DNA from: an uncultured bacterium
GTDB taxonomy: Bacteria; Cyanobacteriota; Vampirovibrionia; Gastranaerophilales; Gastranaerophilaceae
DNA: 48,795 nt
NCBI GenBank assembly: GCA_902798645.1
Contig: CADBXV010000004.1
Span: forward strand, 1 to 48,795
Direction of reading: 5' to 3'
Made by a program: the position numbers and the translations under genes. The notes under the pieces were generated by a model that searched no databases, was not told where the DNA came from, and was given only the letters and a program-made list of their open reading frames with translations. Below are positions 8,193 through 18,800 of the stretch, piece after piece. Position 1 is the first letter of the stretch. Each line of letters opens with the position of its first letter.

Positions 8193-8387
8193 CACTTGAT
8201 ATTACTTTAATACAGAGTTAAATTGTGTATAACAATTAAATAATCAGGTCGAGAGTTCCAATCTCTCAACACATACCATAAAATACGTGTCCACTTTTAA
8301 GGTACATGTAATGTTGTTTTGTATCAGTACTGCACAGTATGAGGGATTTTGACATAATATATACCGAGTTTGACATTTTAGTCGGAA
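8193..8387 (+). repeat. Direct repeat A flanking the zinc-ribbon gene
   Basis: About 195 bp that aligns along its length with copy B (9309-9521). Shared blocks in order are ACAGAGTTAAATTGTG, an AATTGT-N5-ACAATT palindrome (from 8221), a 5-bp stem with a 7-nt T-loop-like loop (GAGAG TTCCAAT CTCTC), CATAAAATAC-R-TGTCCAC, and a terminal block GAGGGATTTTGACA (8341-8354) through TTTAGTCGGAA (to 8387). The two copies differ in hairpin loops and partly in stems while keeping pairing. The right edge touches the stop codon of the following minus-strand gene. Confidence 0.7.
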
Positions 8388-8389
8388 GT

Positions 8390-9271
8390 TTAAAAATCTT
8401 TGTAAGCTATATATGAAAAATCCTTTTCAAATTTATAATTGTCAGATTTTAAACAATGATAAAATTTCTGCCTGAATTCGCGTTGATGTCCATCCGGAAG
8501 GGGAATAATCGGTTTGCCGTATTTTTCAATTAAACTATCATTTAATATTTTATATTTTTTTGAAAGCTCCGGATAATAGATATCATATACATCTTTTTTT
8601 ACTAAAATTATTTTAGTATCCTTGTCTGCGACCTGATAAATATGATCAAGTGTATATTCTTTCCATTCTTCAATTTCATCTTTTATCATTGTACGAATTA
8701 CTGTTTTTGAACGTTCATAATCAACATAAAAATTTGGTGGCAATTCGACTGCATCCATTTGAAAGAAACCGCGTTCTTTAAGCATGTTTAAGTATTTATC
8801 CATATATTCAAAGCCTTTTTCTATGGATAAACCGACTGTTCTTGTCTTATCAACAAATTCCGGCGGGAAAAATAAAGTAGTAATAACTTCTTCGTACAAA
8901 TTATTATAAAAATCATTATCAGGATTTGCATAGAAAAATGATGGTGCTGTTCCAATGGAAATATCACATGGAGTATCACTTAAAATTAAATATTTTATCT
9001 TGTCCGGTTTATATTTTAGTCTCATTAATGCATAAAAAGTCATTAATTCTTGTTCATTTGGGACATAGATTTCATCATCCTGACTTGGAACAAAAGTTTT
9101 CTTACAATCTTCGCAATAAAACAAATTTTCTTGGACTTGAACAGGTTTGCCTATTTGGCTGACATGAATACAAAAAGCAATGCCGGATTCAATCGCATCT
9201 TGCATTTCTTCACTAATTTCGCCAAATAAAACTTTATAAGTTTCATCACTATTACAATAAGGACAATTCAT
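8390..9271 (-). CDS. Zinc-ribbon hypothetical protein carried between direct repeats
   Basis: A 293-aa protein with an N-terminal two-pair zinc ribbon: CPYC at residues 3-6 and CEDC at about residues 53-56, in a setting (NCPYCNSDETYKVLFG ... LFYCEDCKKTF) like DNA- or RNA-binding ribbons. The remainder is mixed alpha/beta, rich in Asp, Tyr and Lys, and is not recognised. The start has AGGAGT 5 nt upstream. The whole gene is bracketed by direct repeats A and B and so looks like cargo of a small mobile unit or the product of recombination between repeats. It is not a recognisable transposase: no DDE/DEDD signature was found. Confidence 0.7.
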   Translation of the reverse strand: MNCPYCNSDETYKVLFGEISEEMQDAIESGIAFCIHVSQIGKPVQVQENLFYCEDCKKTFVPSQDDEIYVPNEQELMTFYALMRLKYKPDKIKYLILSDTPCDISIGTAPSFFYANPDNDFYNNLYEEVITTLFFPPEFVDKTRTVGLSIEKGFEYMDKYLNMLKERGFFQMDAVELPPNFYVDYERSKTVIRTMIKDEIEEWKEYTLDHIYQVADKDTKIILVKKDVYDIYYPELSKKYKILNDSLIEKYGKPIIPLPDGHQREFRQKFYHCLKSDNYKFEKDFSYIAYKDF

Positions 9272-9282
9272 ACTTACTCCTA

Positions 9283-9303
9283 TGTGTCAGAATGATACAA
9301 AAT
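9283..9303 (+). promoter_or_regulatory. TGTGTC-N8-TACAAAAT motif, copy 1
   Basis: The 21-base motif lies just upstream of the minus-strand zinc-ribbon gene. It matches 19 of 21 bases with the reverse complement of 20396-20416. Weaker versions occur at 24226-24246 (16/21) and 46345-46365 (15/21). All lie in short spaces upstream of genes of the mobile modules, which suggests a shared protein-binding site. Confidence 0.5.
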
Positions 9304-9308
9304 AAGAC

Positions 9309-9521
9309 CACTTGACTTGAAATTATTATAACACAGAGTTAAATTGTGAATGACAATTAAATATCAGGTTAGGAGTCCGAGTCTTCTAACCTATATCATA
9401 AAATACATGTCCACTTTTTCGGGTACAGTGCAAATAAAGAGTGTTCTGTATCAGGGATTTTGACTGTTTTGTATCAGGGATTTTGACATAAAGTATCGCA
9501 AGTTTGACATTTTAGTCGGAA
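9309..9521 (+). repeat. Direct repeat B with two tandem end-like sites
   Basis: This is the second copy of the direct repeat. It carries AATTGT-N5-ACAATT (from about 9344), the stem AGGTTAG/CTAACCT around a T-loop-like centre, and CATAAAATACATGTCCAC. Two tandem sites TGTATCAGGGATTTTGAC start at 9447 and 9470 (23-bp period). The last 48 bases (9474-9521) match copy C (30990-31037) with one mismatch. Beyond GTCGGAA the three copies diverge, which marks a unit boundary. Confidence 0.7.
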
Positions 9522-9659
9522 ATTGTATCAAATACTAATTATATTTTCCCCTTGGTATTTCATCTTAATGATTTTGAAACAAAAGAAAAACAGAATGAAT
9601 ATATTAACGTTTTAAGAGATTGTGGATTTGAAAGAGGAATACATAGAAATTTTAAATAA
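9516..9659 (+). pseudogene. 3' fragment of an unknown gene, truncated by repeat B
   Basis: An open frame without a start runs out of the repeat edge and ends with a TAA at 9657-9659. It encodes VFHLNDFETKEKQNEYINV followed by LRDCGFERGIHRNFK. The sequence looks protein-like, but no upstream part exists, so it is probably the C-terminal remnant of a gene cut when the repeat inserted. The family is not recognised. Confidence 0.35.
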
Positions 9660-9788
9660 GTTTCATTATGTATTTTTAAAAACATTCCGCTTGTAAAACA
9701 GTACACAGATTCTCTGCAACCTGAACAAACTCCAAAACAAAAACCAACAGGTTGCTTAACTCCGGATATTGTTCGCCAAATTGTTTAA
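9660..9788 (+). pseudogene. Fragment resembling a terminase-small-subunit-like C-terminus
   Basis: An open frame in the same phase ends at TAA 9786-9788 and contains KQKPTGCLTPDIVRQIV. This resembles EEKPKGLMPDVIREIEEQI near the C-terminus of the HTH protein encoded at 45816-46271. There is no start codon or N-terminal HTH, so it is read as a decayed copy. The next 100 bases to 9890 show nothing else. Confidence 0.4.
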
Positions 9789-9890
9789 AGAGAGATTTTG
9801 GGAATGTAATAATTTTTGGTATCGTTTAATAAATGCTATAAAACATATTGAAAAGGTTAATAAAATGTTTAAGTAAGGCTTAATAAAGCA

Positions 9891-12800
9891 CTATGGATAA
9901 AGACTGTAGATATTGTTATTTATTTGTACAAATTCATCTTTTTTAGTCCATCCTTTGTACAAATCCATATATATTTCATCGCAATCTATCTCTCCTAAAA
10001 ATTCTATTTTCTGAAATGCCGGTTTGAGTCCTTCAATTGGCACGTCATTGTTTTCACTACTCATATAAATATGTGTATCTTCATTACCTGTTACTTTTTT
10101 TGCTACATTAAGCGCATATTGTGCGACAGTATCTCTTACTTTTATACCAACATCATCTGATAGAATATTTGAATTATTTATTTCTATATTATCAATAACT
10201 AAAGCAGGTTTTTCGTTTTCTCCTTTAATAAAATAACATAGTGCATTACCAACTGTTTTACCTGTTATATTATCAACAATTTCAATCATATTATACGCAG
10301 TATTCATTAAGTAATGTGGCATAGCATTCCCATTAACGCCGCCCATGGCAATACAGCATGTTGAGTAATTTCCTTGGAATAAGTCTTTTTGTGGAATTCT
10401 ATCCCACATTTTTATTTTCCAATTAATTTCTTTCACAGTATTCCCATCTGGTATATCTTGTATCTTATCTAAATCATCTAATCTTTGATTTAAATGATCT
10501 AATATTGTCATTGTGTTTTTAGCCATCAATGAACGATTCGGCTCGGGATTTGTTAAATTGTTTGATGCGCGTTTCCAAATTTGACTTAACTGCCCTTGTT
10601 CAGAAGTGTCTGTAAAAAGTTTAATTAACTCTGTCAACTTAGTTTTATTATTTAAATATTCATTTGGAATGACGAAATTATCTCCTTGAATAAATTTAGG
10701 GAATTGTTTCTTTAAGAAACCTTTAACAGGCGTTTGCATAAGAGTATTCATGTCATTAATTAATTTTGATGCTATCTGATTTAACTGCTCTGTGCTGTGA
10801 TTAATTGCAACAATATCAAGTTCATTGTCTTTTGAAGGTTTTTTCCACTCATCATAATTTAAACCCCCTTTTTCAAATATTGTCTGTGTTTTTTTATTTG
10901 CCTGACCATAAATATTGTCTGTGTCATGTATATATCTGTTAAAATCATCTAAATTTGCAACTCTGATAATATCATCAAATGCACTATCATGATTATCTTG
11001 AACTTCTTTAGACAAAAAATGAGCATATTTAACATCCCATGCCGTTATCTTTTCATTTGGTATTGATGCAATTTCATCATCTGTCATTCCCGCTCTTTTA
11101 AGAATTTCTGCAAATATATCTTTCTTCAATTGAGCGATATCAACTTTTCCTGTTTTTATCATTTCTTCAATTTTAGACGTACTTAATTTGCTGACCCTGT
11201 ATGCTTCTATTAAATCTATTAATTCTATTTTTTGTGTTGCTAAAAATGGTTTTCCCGCAATATCCGTTGAATTTGACAGTTGTTTTAATAAATCAAGTTC
11301 GTAATTTGAAAAATTTTGTAAAATTTTCATATAATCAGTAGCTTTTTCAAACCTCATCCGAAGAAAATTATTAACAGTTTGTTTGTCAAATATTTCTGAT
11401 ATTAATAAAAGATTGCAATATTGTTTTTCAAAAAATATATTAACAGCTAACTGTATACCTTCAACCGAAGAATATTTTCCGTTGACATATTTTTCAGGAT
11501 ATTGTATAACATTTGCTTTTTGTAATTTAACAGCCTCATCAAGAGAATTTACATCTTTATCTGCTAAATAATTTCCGCTATTTCCTTCTCCACTAAGCAG
11601 TATAGCTATTTTATCTCTCGGAAACTTTTTGTCAGCATATAATTTATTAAATAATTCTATGCAGATTGGATTATTGAATTTTCTGGTAGTTGAGTCATAG
11701 GACTTTGTTTTATGAAGAATGTCCACAATTAAATTTTTAGGAAACTCTTTATCAGCATATAATGTATTAAAGACTTCAATATTAGTATCATTTGTCCACC
11801 TAAGAATACCCGCAATTTGATCTCTAGGAAACTCTTTGTCGGAATATAATTGATTAAACAGTTCAAAGTTATCTTCTCTTATATTTGCAATAATGTTTTC
11901 TATTTTATCTCTTGGAAAATCTTTGTCACTGCAAAGCATTTTTGTTGCATCAATATTAGTATGATTTGTCCAACTAAGAATGCCGGCAATTTGATCTCTC
12001 GGAAACTCTTTGTCGGAATATAATTGATTAAACAGTTCTAAGTTATCTTTTTTTATATTTGCAATAATGTTTCCTATTTTACCTTTTGGAAAATCTTTGT
12101 CACTGCAAAGCATTTTTGCTGTATCAATATTGTTTTTCCTTGTTTCATATAATATGCCGGCAATTTGATCTCTCGGAAACCCTTTGTCGGAATATAATTG
12201 TTGAAACAGCTCCAAATTGTATTTATTTATTTCTTGCAATATATTTGCCATATAATCTCTCGGGAAATTTTTGTCTGCACACAACGACTTTACAATTTCA
12301 GTTATTTCTTTTATACAATCCTGACTTCTCGAAAATTGACAAACAGTACCAATTTTATCTTTAGGAAATCTTTCATCAAAACATAATATTTCTGCTAACT
12401 CTGGACACCACATGTATGTCGCTTCGTGGTGGAAATCCCCAGATGCAATCTGCATTATTCTATTAATTCGTACTTCTTCGCTATCAGATTGCATAATTTT
12501 ATATGCAATTTGATTCGGTAAAACATTTTTATCGAGATAGAGTTGTATTGCTGTGTTGATATTTTCGTTATTTGTGACAGAAAGGATTTTTGCAATTTCT
12601 TCTATAGGGAAAGTCCTATCAGAGCAAATCATATCTGCTAATTTGATATTATCTTGGTTTATATTTTTAAGAATATTTGCAATTTCATCCTGTGAAATTT
12701 CTTTGTCCAAGGACAGTTGTTGTTCTATTTTCTTTATTTTTTCATTTGTTATATTTTTATTTTTTTGCAGAAGAATATCAGCTACTTTATCCTTGGGAAC

Positions 12801-15800
12801 TTTTTTATCAAAACAAAGTTCTATAGCTATATTAATATTATCTTTATTTGTAACTTTTAATATTTTAGGTATTAAATTTTTTAAGTCTTTTGTTACAAAT
12901 TTTGAGTAAGTTTTTTTATCAGAAAGTCTTTCCGCTAATTCAATATTGTCCTTGTTTGTTGCTTTAAGAATTTCTATAAAATCAAAGGACGTTACATAAC
13001 TATTTTTACAAAGTTTTTCTGCTAATTTGATATTATCCTTGTTTGTCGCCTCGAGGATTTTCGAGATAAGAAACTTAGGCATGAGTATATTTGGTCTTTT
13101 CGCAAGATTATTTTCCAGTTCTTGAATTTGTGACTCAAAACTTTTTGACTCTTCTTTTATTTTTTTGTCATTAAATAAAAGTTCTCTTATTTTTTTAGGT
13201 AATGGAATAATAAAAGAATTTAAAGTACCTGAATTATCTGAAACTCTATTATCTACAAATTGTTTATTTTCAAGTTGATATTTTTTTGCTTCTTTTTCTG
13301 ATAAACCCCTTAGCGGTTCTGCAATTTGATTTCCATCTTTATCAAATCTATAAACTTCATAAGTAAATGGAATTCCTGCTGCTGCATGTGGTCTTTCGCC
13401 GGCAACTGCAACAATCATTACTACATTATTACCATCATTATCACTATACAATTCATAAGATTTATGATTTTTTGCAAAATCATTACTAATTTCAGCAAAA
13501 GTTTGTATTTCACTACTACCTGGTGTTGTTGCTGAATTTTGAGGTTTTGTTTCTTCTGATATGACAGCCTCTTCTACACTATTTTCTAAAACAACATTAG
13601 TTTTTTCGTCAAGCTTACTACCTTCATTTACCCCTTCATTTACCACTTTTTCGACAGATGAATCGCCAAAAATAAACATTGGAACATCATGGTCTTTATT
13701 AAGACTGAATTCTCTTAAGAACTGTGTTCTATCTGCTACAGAACGAGGTGCTCTTCCACCAATATCTGCACTATTTAATTCACCCTCTGTTAAATCAGTT
13801 CTATGTAAAAATTCAAGAGGATTGCCGATTTTTTCTTCCGGATCCAAACTAAATACCCAAGTTGAGTTTACTCGTTTTGGATTTGAACCATAGAATTCAG
13901 TATATGCTCTTTCACCATATCTTACGTTTGAATGAATACCTTCTGCATAGGCTACTATTAAAGCATTTGCGATGTCTTGATTATCAAATTCTTCCCAAGC
14001 TTTGTCTTTATTTGCTTCATAGAATTGTATATATTCTTCATCAGTCATACCTGTTGCTTTTTTAACAATGTCTGCTACAAACTTTCTATCGCCCTCTCTA
14101 TGACCACCAAATATATAATCTGCTTTAAAATCACTTATAGTTTTACCACAACCAGAACCGGCATCAGTTTCGCCTCCTCCGTAGATATATTTTGAATCGA
14201 AGTCTAAACCAACACCTTGTGGTCTAAAATTACGAGATTTTGTTTCTGGTCTTTCCATGTATGTCAGAGATAACATAGATTCGGAACTTGGTAAACTAAA
14301 TGCCTCAAATTTAGCCAGTTGATTTGGAAAATCCAAACCATGTGCCATAATTTTAAAATTACCTGTTTCAACCTGATGAACTTCTTCACCATTATTATTA
14401 ACATTTGCTAAAATGCCTTTTGTTGTTGTTCCGGCAGGAAAACCAAGAGCTTCCCAGTTTTCAACATCATTTACTTTTATTACAATGAGTCCATCAGTAT
14501 CAACATAAACTCCTTTAATATTAGTGCTACCATCAGGATTTATTTGAGTAATGTGTGTTCTAATTTCACTCATTGTTGGAACTTTTGTCGTAGGCGTTAA
14601 AGGTCTTGTTTTTTGCAGTTCGTGGATATATTCTCTTATTCGTTCAGCATAAATATCGGCAGCTTCTCCATGGCTTTTGCGAACCCCTTTCGCCTGTTTA
14701 ATTGGGTCAAATACACGATTGTTATTTTTATCAAATACAGCTCTTGTATTGCCCTCTCTTGTATCATGGAACGTATCGTCAGCTTTAACAGCTTTTAAAT
14801 CAGCATGAGTAAATATCATAACCATATCAAAGAGGTTGTCATTTTGCATATCAAATGCGACTGCTTGCAGACGTTTTGTAAGTATTTCTTGTTTCTTCTT
14901 TTCTGCTTCTTCAGGTTTCATTCCCTCAGTATTTATTCTAATGTCACGATTTACATTACCAAGCCATTCATGATGTCTAATTAAATCTGATAATTTTAAT
15001 TCCTCATCTCTCGAAAGTTTGATTTTTTTTGCAATATAATATGCATCAAAACTTCCTTCACTTGCGTGTGTACCATCACTTATACCTTCTGCTTTTGTAA
15101 TATCGTGCAATAAAGAGGCAAGTAACATTAGTTTTTTGTCTGATTCATTTAACTGTTCAAATTTTGGATCTTGAACAATTTTTTGCATTACTTTTAATGA
15201 ATGTTGCATTACATCAAAATCGTGAGTTCCATGTTGTTTTCGTCCTATCATAGAACGAATTTCCGGCATGGCTTCGACAACTTCATTTAAGAATGTTTCA
15301 ATTTGCTTATTATTACATTTTATAGGATTTTTTTCCGAAAATCTTACGACATCTTCCCTTAAAGATTCTACGACAGCTTTTGTGTTAGGGTCAGTAATTT
15401 CTGCAAGTTTTTGTCCATTATTTAAATTAACTGGATAGCCTGTCAAAGTAAGTTCTTTTCTTTGATTACGACCTTTTTTATGATGAATTTCAAAACCATA
15501 ATAGTCATAAACTTTTTGTCTCTCTACAGTACTTAGCCCTTTTGTCTTTTCTCTTACTACAGAAATAAAATCTTCTCTTGAAAACTCTTGTTCAATTGTT
15601 AATCCTGCAAATTCAGAATCAGATAAATTTGCCATTGTTTCTGACAAGTTTTTCATAGAATGATTAAATAAGGTGATTTTTTGTTCTGGTGTTAGAGGGT
15701 TAGTTTCAATACCTAACGACTTCACAGCAGCTCTCATGAGTCCGCAATATTGCTCATTGTCTGTTGGTAATAATGGCAAATGTGGTTTTAAATCGTCAGA

Positions 15801-18800
15801 TATTTCAAACATGCCGGTATTACAATCGACTAGATTTCGTATAAATTCTTTTTTCCCAGCAAGAGGTATTTCATTAATATTTTTAACATCAATAATATCT
15901 GCGAATTTTGCACCGAGATATATATCATCAAATGCTAATTTTGAAACCACATCTGCACCAAGTTTTCTGTTTAACTTACGGAATTGTTGGGTTGAAATAT
16001 GGTCTTTATAATAAATCATCAAAGGTACTTGTTTAGGTAATAATTCTTGTTTTTGCCAATTACTACATATATCTAAACTATAATCTATATTTTCTCTTGT
16101 CATTACTTTTACTGTCGGAGCAATTACTTCAGGAGGGAATTTACCACTTTGTAATAATGATGTTACGGACTGATTTAATTTAGTTAATTCTTCTTTATTC
16201 CAAGAACCAATTAGAATATCGTCTTTTGCTTTTACTTCTCTTAAAATAGGAGCAATTTGTTCAGGAGGAAAATCAGGCATTTCTGACATCATCAATGCAA
16301 GTTCTTTTGTATATTCTGTACATTCTACAGCTATACCTGCAATTAATTCTTTAGGGAATCCTTCTTTTTTAGAGAAAAGTTTATAAACTTCAATAGATTC
16401 GCTATTCTTTACTAATTCAATACAACCACTTGTCCTACCACCAAAAAGCAGTGTGTTTATATCGGAATCTAAAATATCTGGATCATCTTTTAATTCTTGA
16501 TATTTTTTCATTGCTTCTTCATTGCCAAACATTGCCCATCTTACGGTATCACTTAATGTGTTATCTTCTAATATTAATTTTGCAGTCTTTCCATTTTCAG
16601 CAGTTATATCTTTTAATATACTAAAACTATCTACTCCATATTTTTTGAATATTTCTAATTTTACATCAGCATCAGCTTTTGTTTTGCAGTAAAGTATATC
16701 GCCGGCATTACTACATGAAGTCTTGTTTTTATGTTCGGGTTTTAGATAAGGATAAATGGCTGATATATATTCGCAACTATTCTCATCTAAGTATTGCAAT
16801 AATTCAAGTCTTGTTTCATCTGTTATATCTTGGTCATTTTTTATTGCTTCATAAAAAGCTTTTTTTAATACAACATCTGTTTTGCTAATATTTGCATATT
16901 GCAAATTCTGTTCAATTAAGTATGTAACATGTTCTGTTCCCTTACTTTCTATAAATCTAGCAAGTTCAATGGCAGCTCCGGCATTTTTTGGATCAATATG
17001 TTCTAGAATATATTGTATATGACTATGAAGCCTATTTATATCTTGGTCATAACCTGTTCGCTCATTTTCTGCCTTTTGAATCCGTTCAAGCTCTCTATAT
17101 AACTCTACTAATTTAGGATTTTCTTCTAATTCTTGAATCATTTTTTTACTATTTCGTTTAATAGCACGAGATTCTTTTATATCAGGGAATAATTCTGATG
17201 AATAACCATCTTTTATTCTTATAGAAAATGCTCTTTTTGCATTTTCACTTTGCACTTTTTTTACAAAATCAATAGCAGTTTGTTGATATGCTTCTAAATC
17301 TGCCATTTCAGATTCAGACATACCTAGTTTTTCACAATTAAGCCTAAATCGTTCTTTTGATGTAATATCAAACTTACTACTAAATGCGGTTTCACCTCTT
17401 ACCATAAGTTGCAAAGCAGAAATGTATTCAGTAGTATTTTTACATTCTATTTTTCTGCCACCAGGTAGATTTATCTTGTAGCCGTCTTTTCCTTCATTCA
17501 CCCATTCTACACTTGCACCCCTTAATTGAGGCATAGCGTCTTTCATATAACGAGTTGCTTGCATTCTCGCACTTCTGCTGCTTAATAACCAAGCAACTAT
17601 CTTTATTTGACCTAAATTATAGCCCTGACTTTTTAATTCTTCCCATATAATATTCGTCAAATCTTCTACCGAATAACCATTAGGAAAATTATCAAGATTT
17701 TTTACTATCGCAAGTACGGATTCAAAAGCAGTAAACCCTAAAACATCAGTAGCAAATGCCGCAACTTCTGCAATTTTTGTAGGTGCTGATTTTTCAAGTA
17801 TTGTTGTAAACACTTCATTTGCATCAACAGCACCTTTTGCAAATTTATCACTTAATGCAGTTCCGACCTTTTGTGAAACTCTTGAAGCTCTTTGCATAAC
17901 CTTTTGAGTAACTGTTGAACCAAATGCACCTGCAAATGCACCAAATGCAAATGAACCTTTTGCATTATCAAGCACCATTGCTTCAGTATCTAAGAATTTT
18001 TCTAATGAATTTTCTTCGCTATCAAATTTAATTGCTCTATTTGCGATATTACTTGCCGTACCCGTTACTGCAGTATAAGCATACATTTTTGTACCTTCAT
18101 TAATCATTGGGGCAAGAAGTTTTACACCCTTACCGCTTAATCTTAATGCACCCTGCAATAATCTATTATTGACTTGTTTTGATGCAATAGTAACACCGGC
18201 TTTACCAAATGTTGCCATTGTGCTTGTTGCAAGCATTTGTCCGGCTTTTGTTTCAGCACCCCAACCAAGTGTTGCAATCATTATTAAAGCCTCACCAAAT
18301 CCGTTTAATAAATTGTCGGGATGATACCAAGCCTTTGCATTTGGGTCACTAACATCAAAGTCAGAAAAATCTTTTACGGCTTGTTTAAACTCTTCGGTGT
18401 AATTGCCTTCTTCGTCTAGTGCTTTGTTATTCTTTGATAACTCTACCATTTTTTGCAAAGCATCAATGTTAAAGCTATCTTTTCCTGTTAATTCTTTAAA
18501 TTCTTGTTCAAATTTTTCAGGATTTAAAACCTTAAAATCGTTTATTTTTTTTATAAATTCTCTGCAAGAATCTGCCCATTGGTAATGGTTTTCACCCTGA
18601 ATGCCTACTTTATTTAATATATATCCAATACCTTCAGCACCCATTCCAAATACACCTTGATTATCGTTATATGTGTCATTAAATTCTGCTACTCTAGCAT
18701 ACAATTCGGACATTATACCAACTGTTTGAATTTGTTGTATAATCTTTTCTCTTTGTGGTTTTGATGCCTCAAATTCTTCTTCATTACGCAAAGTAACACC

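Noticed and set aside
8245..8278. tRNA gene in repeat A (T-arm-like stem-loop GAGAG TTCCAAT CTCTC followed by a CCA)
   Set aside because: No matching 5' acceptor strand, D-arm or anticodon arm exists within 80 bases upstream. In repeat B the equivalent CCA reads TCA. It is kept only as a hairpin in a repeat.
8390..9271. Transposase of a small insertion sequence between repeats A and B
   Set aside because: Despite the zinc ribbon, no DDE, DEDD, HUH or serine-recombinase motif is visible, and the flanking repeats are direct, not inverted.
13326..14195. P-loop ATPase in the giant protein from the GSGCGKT string
   Set aside because: The surrounding residues do not form the strand-loop-helix of a Walker A motif and no Walker B follows at a suitable distance.
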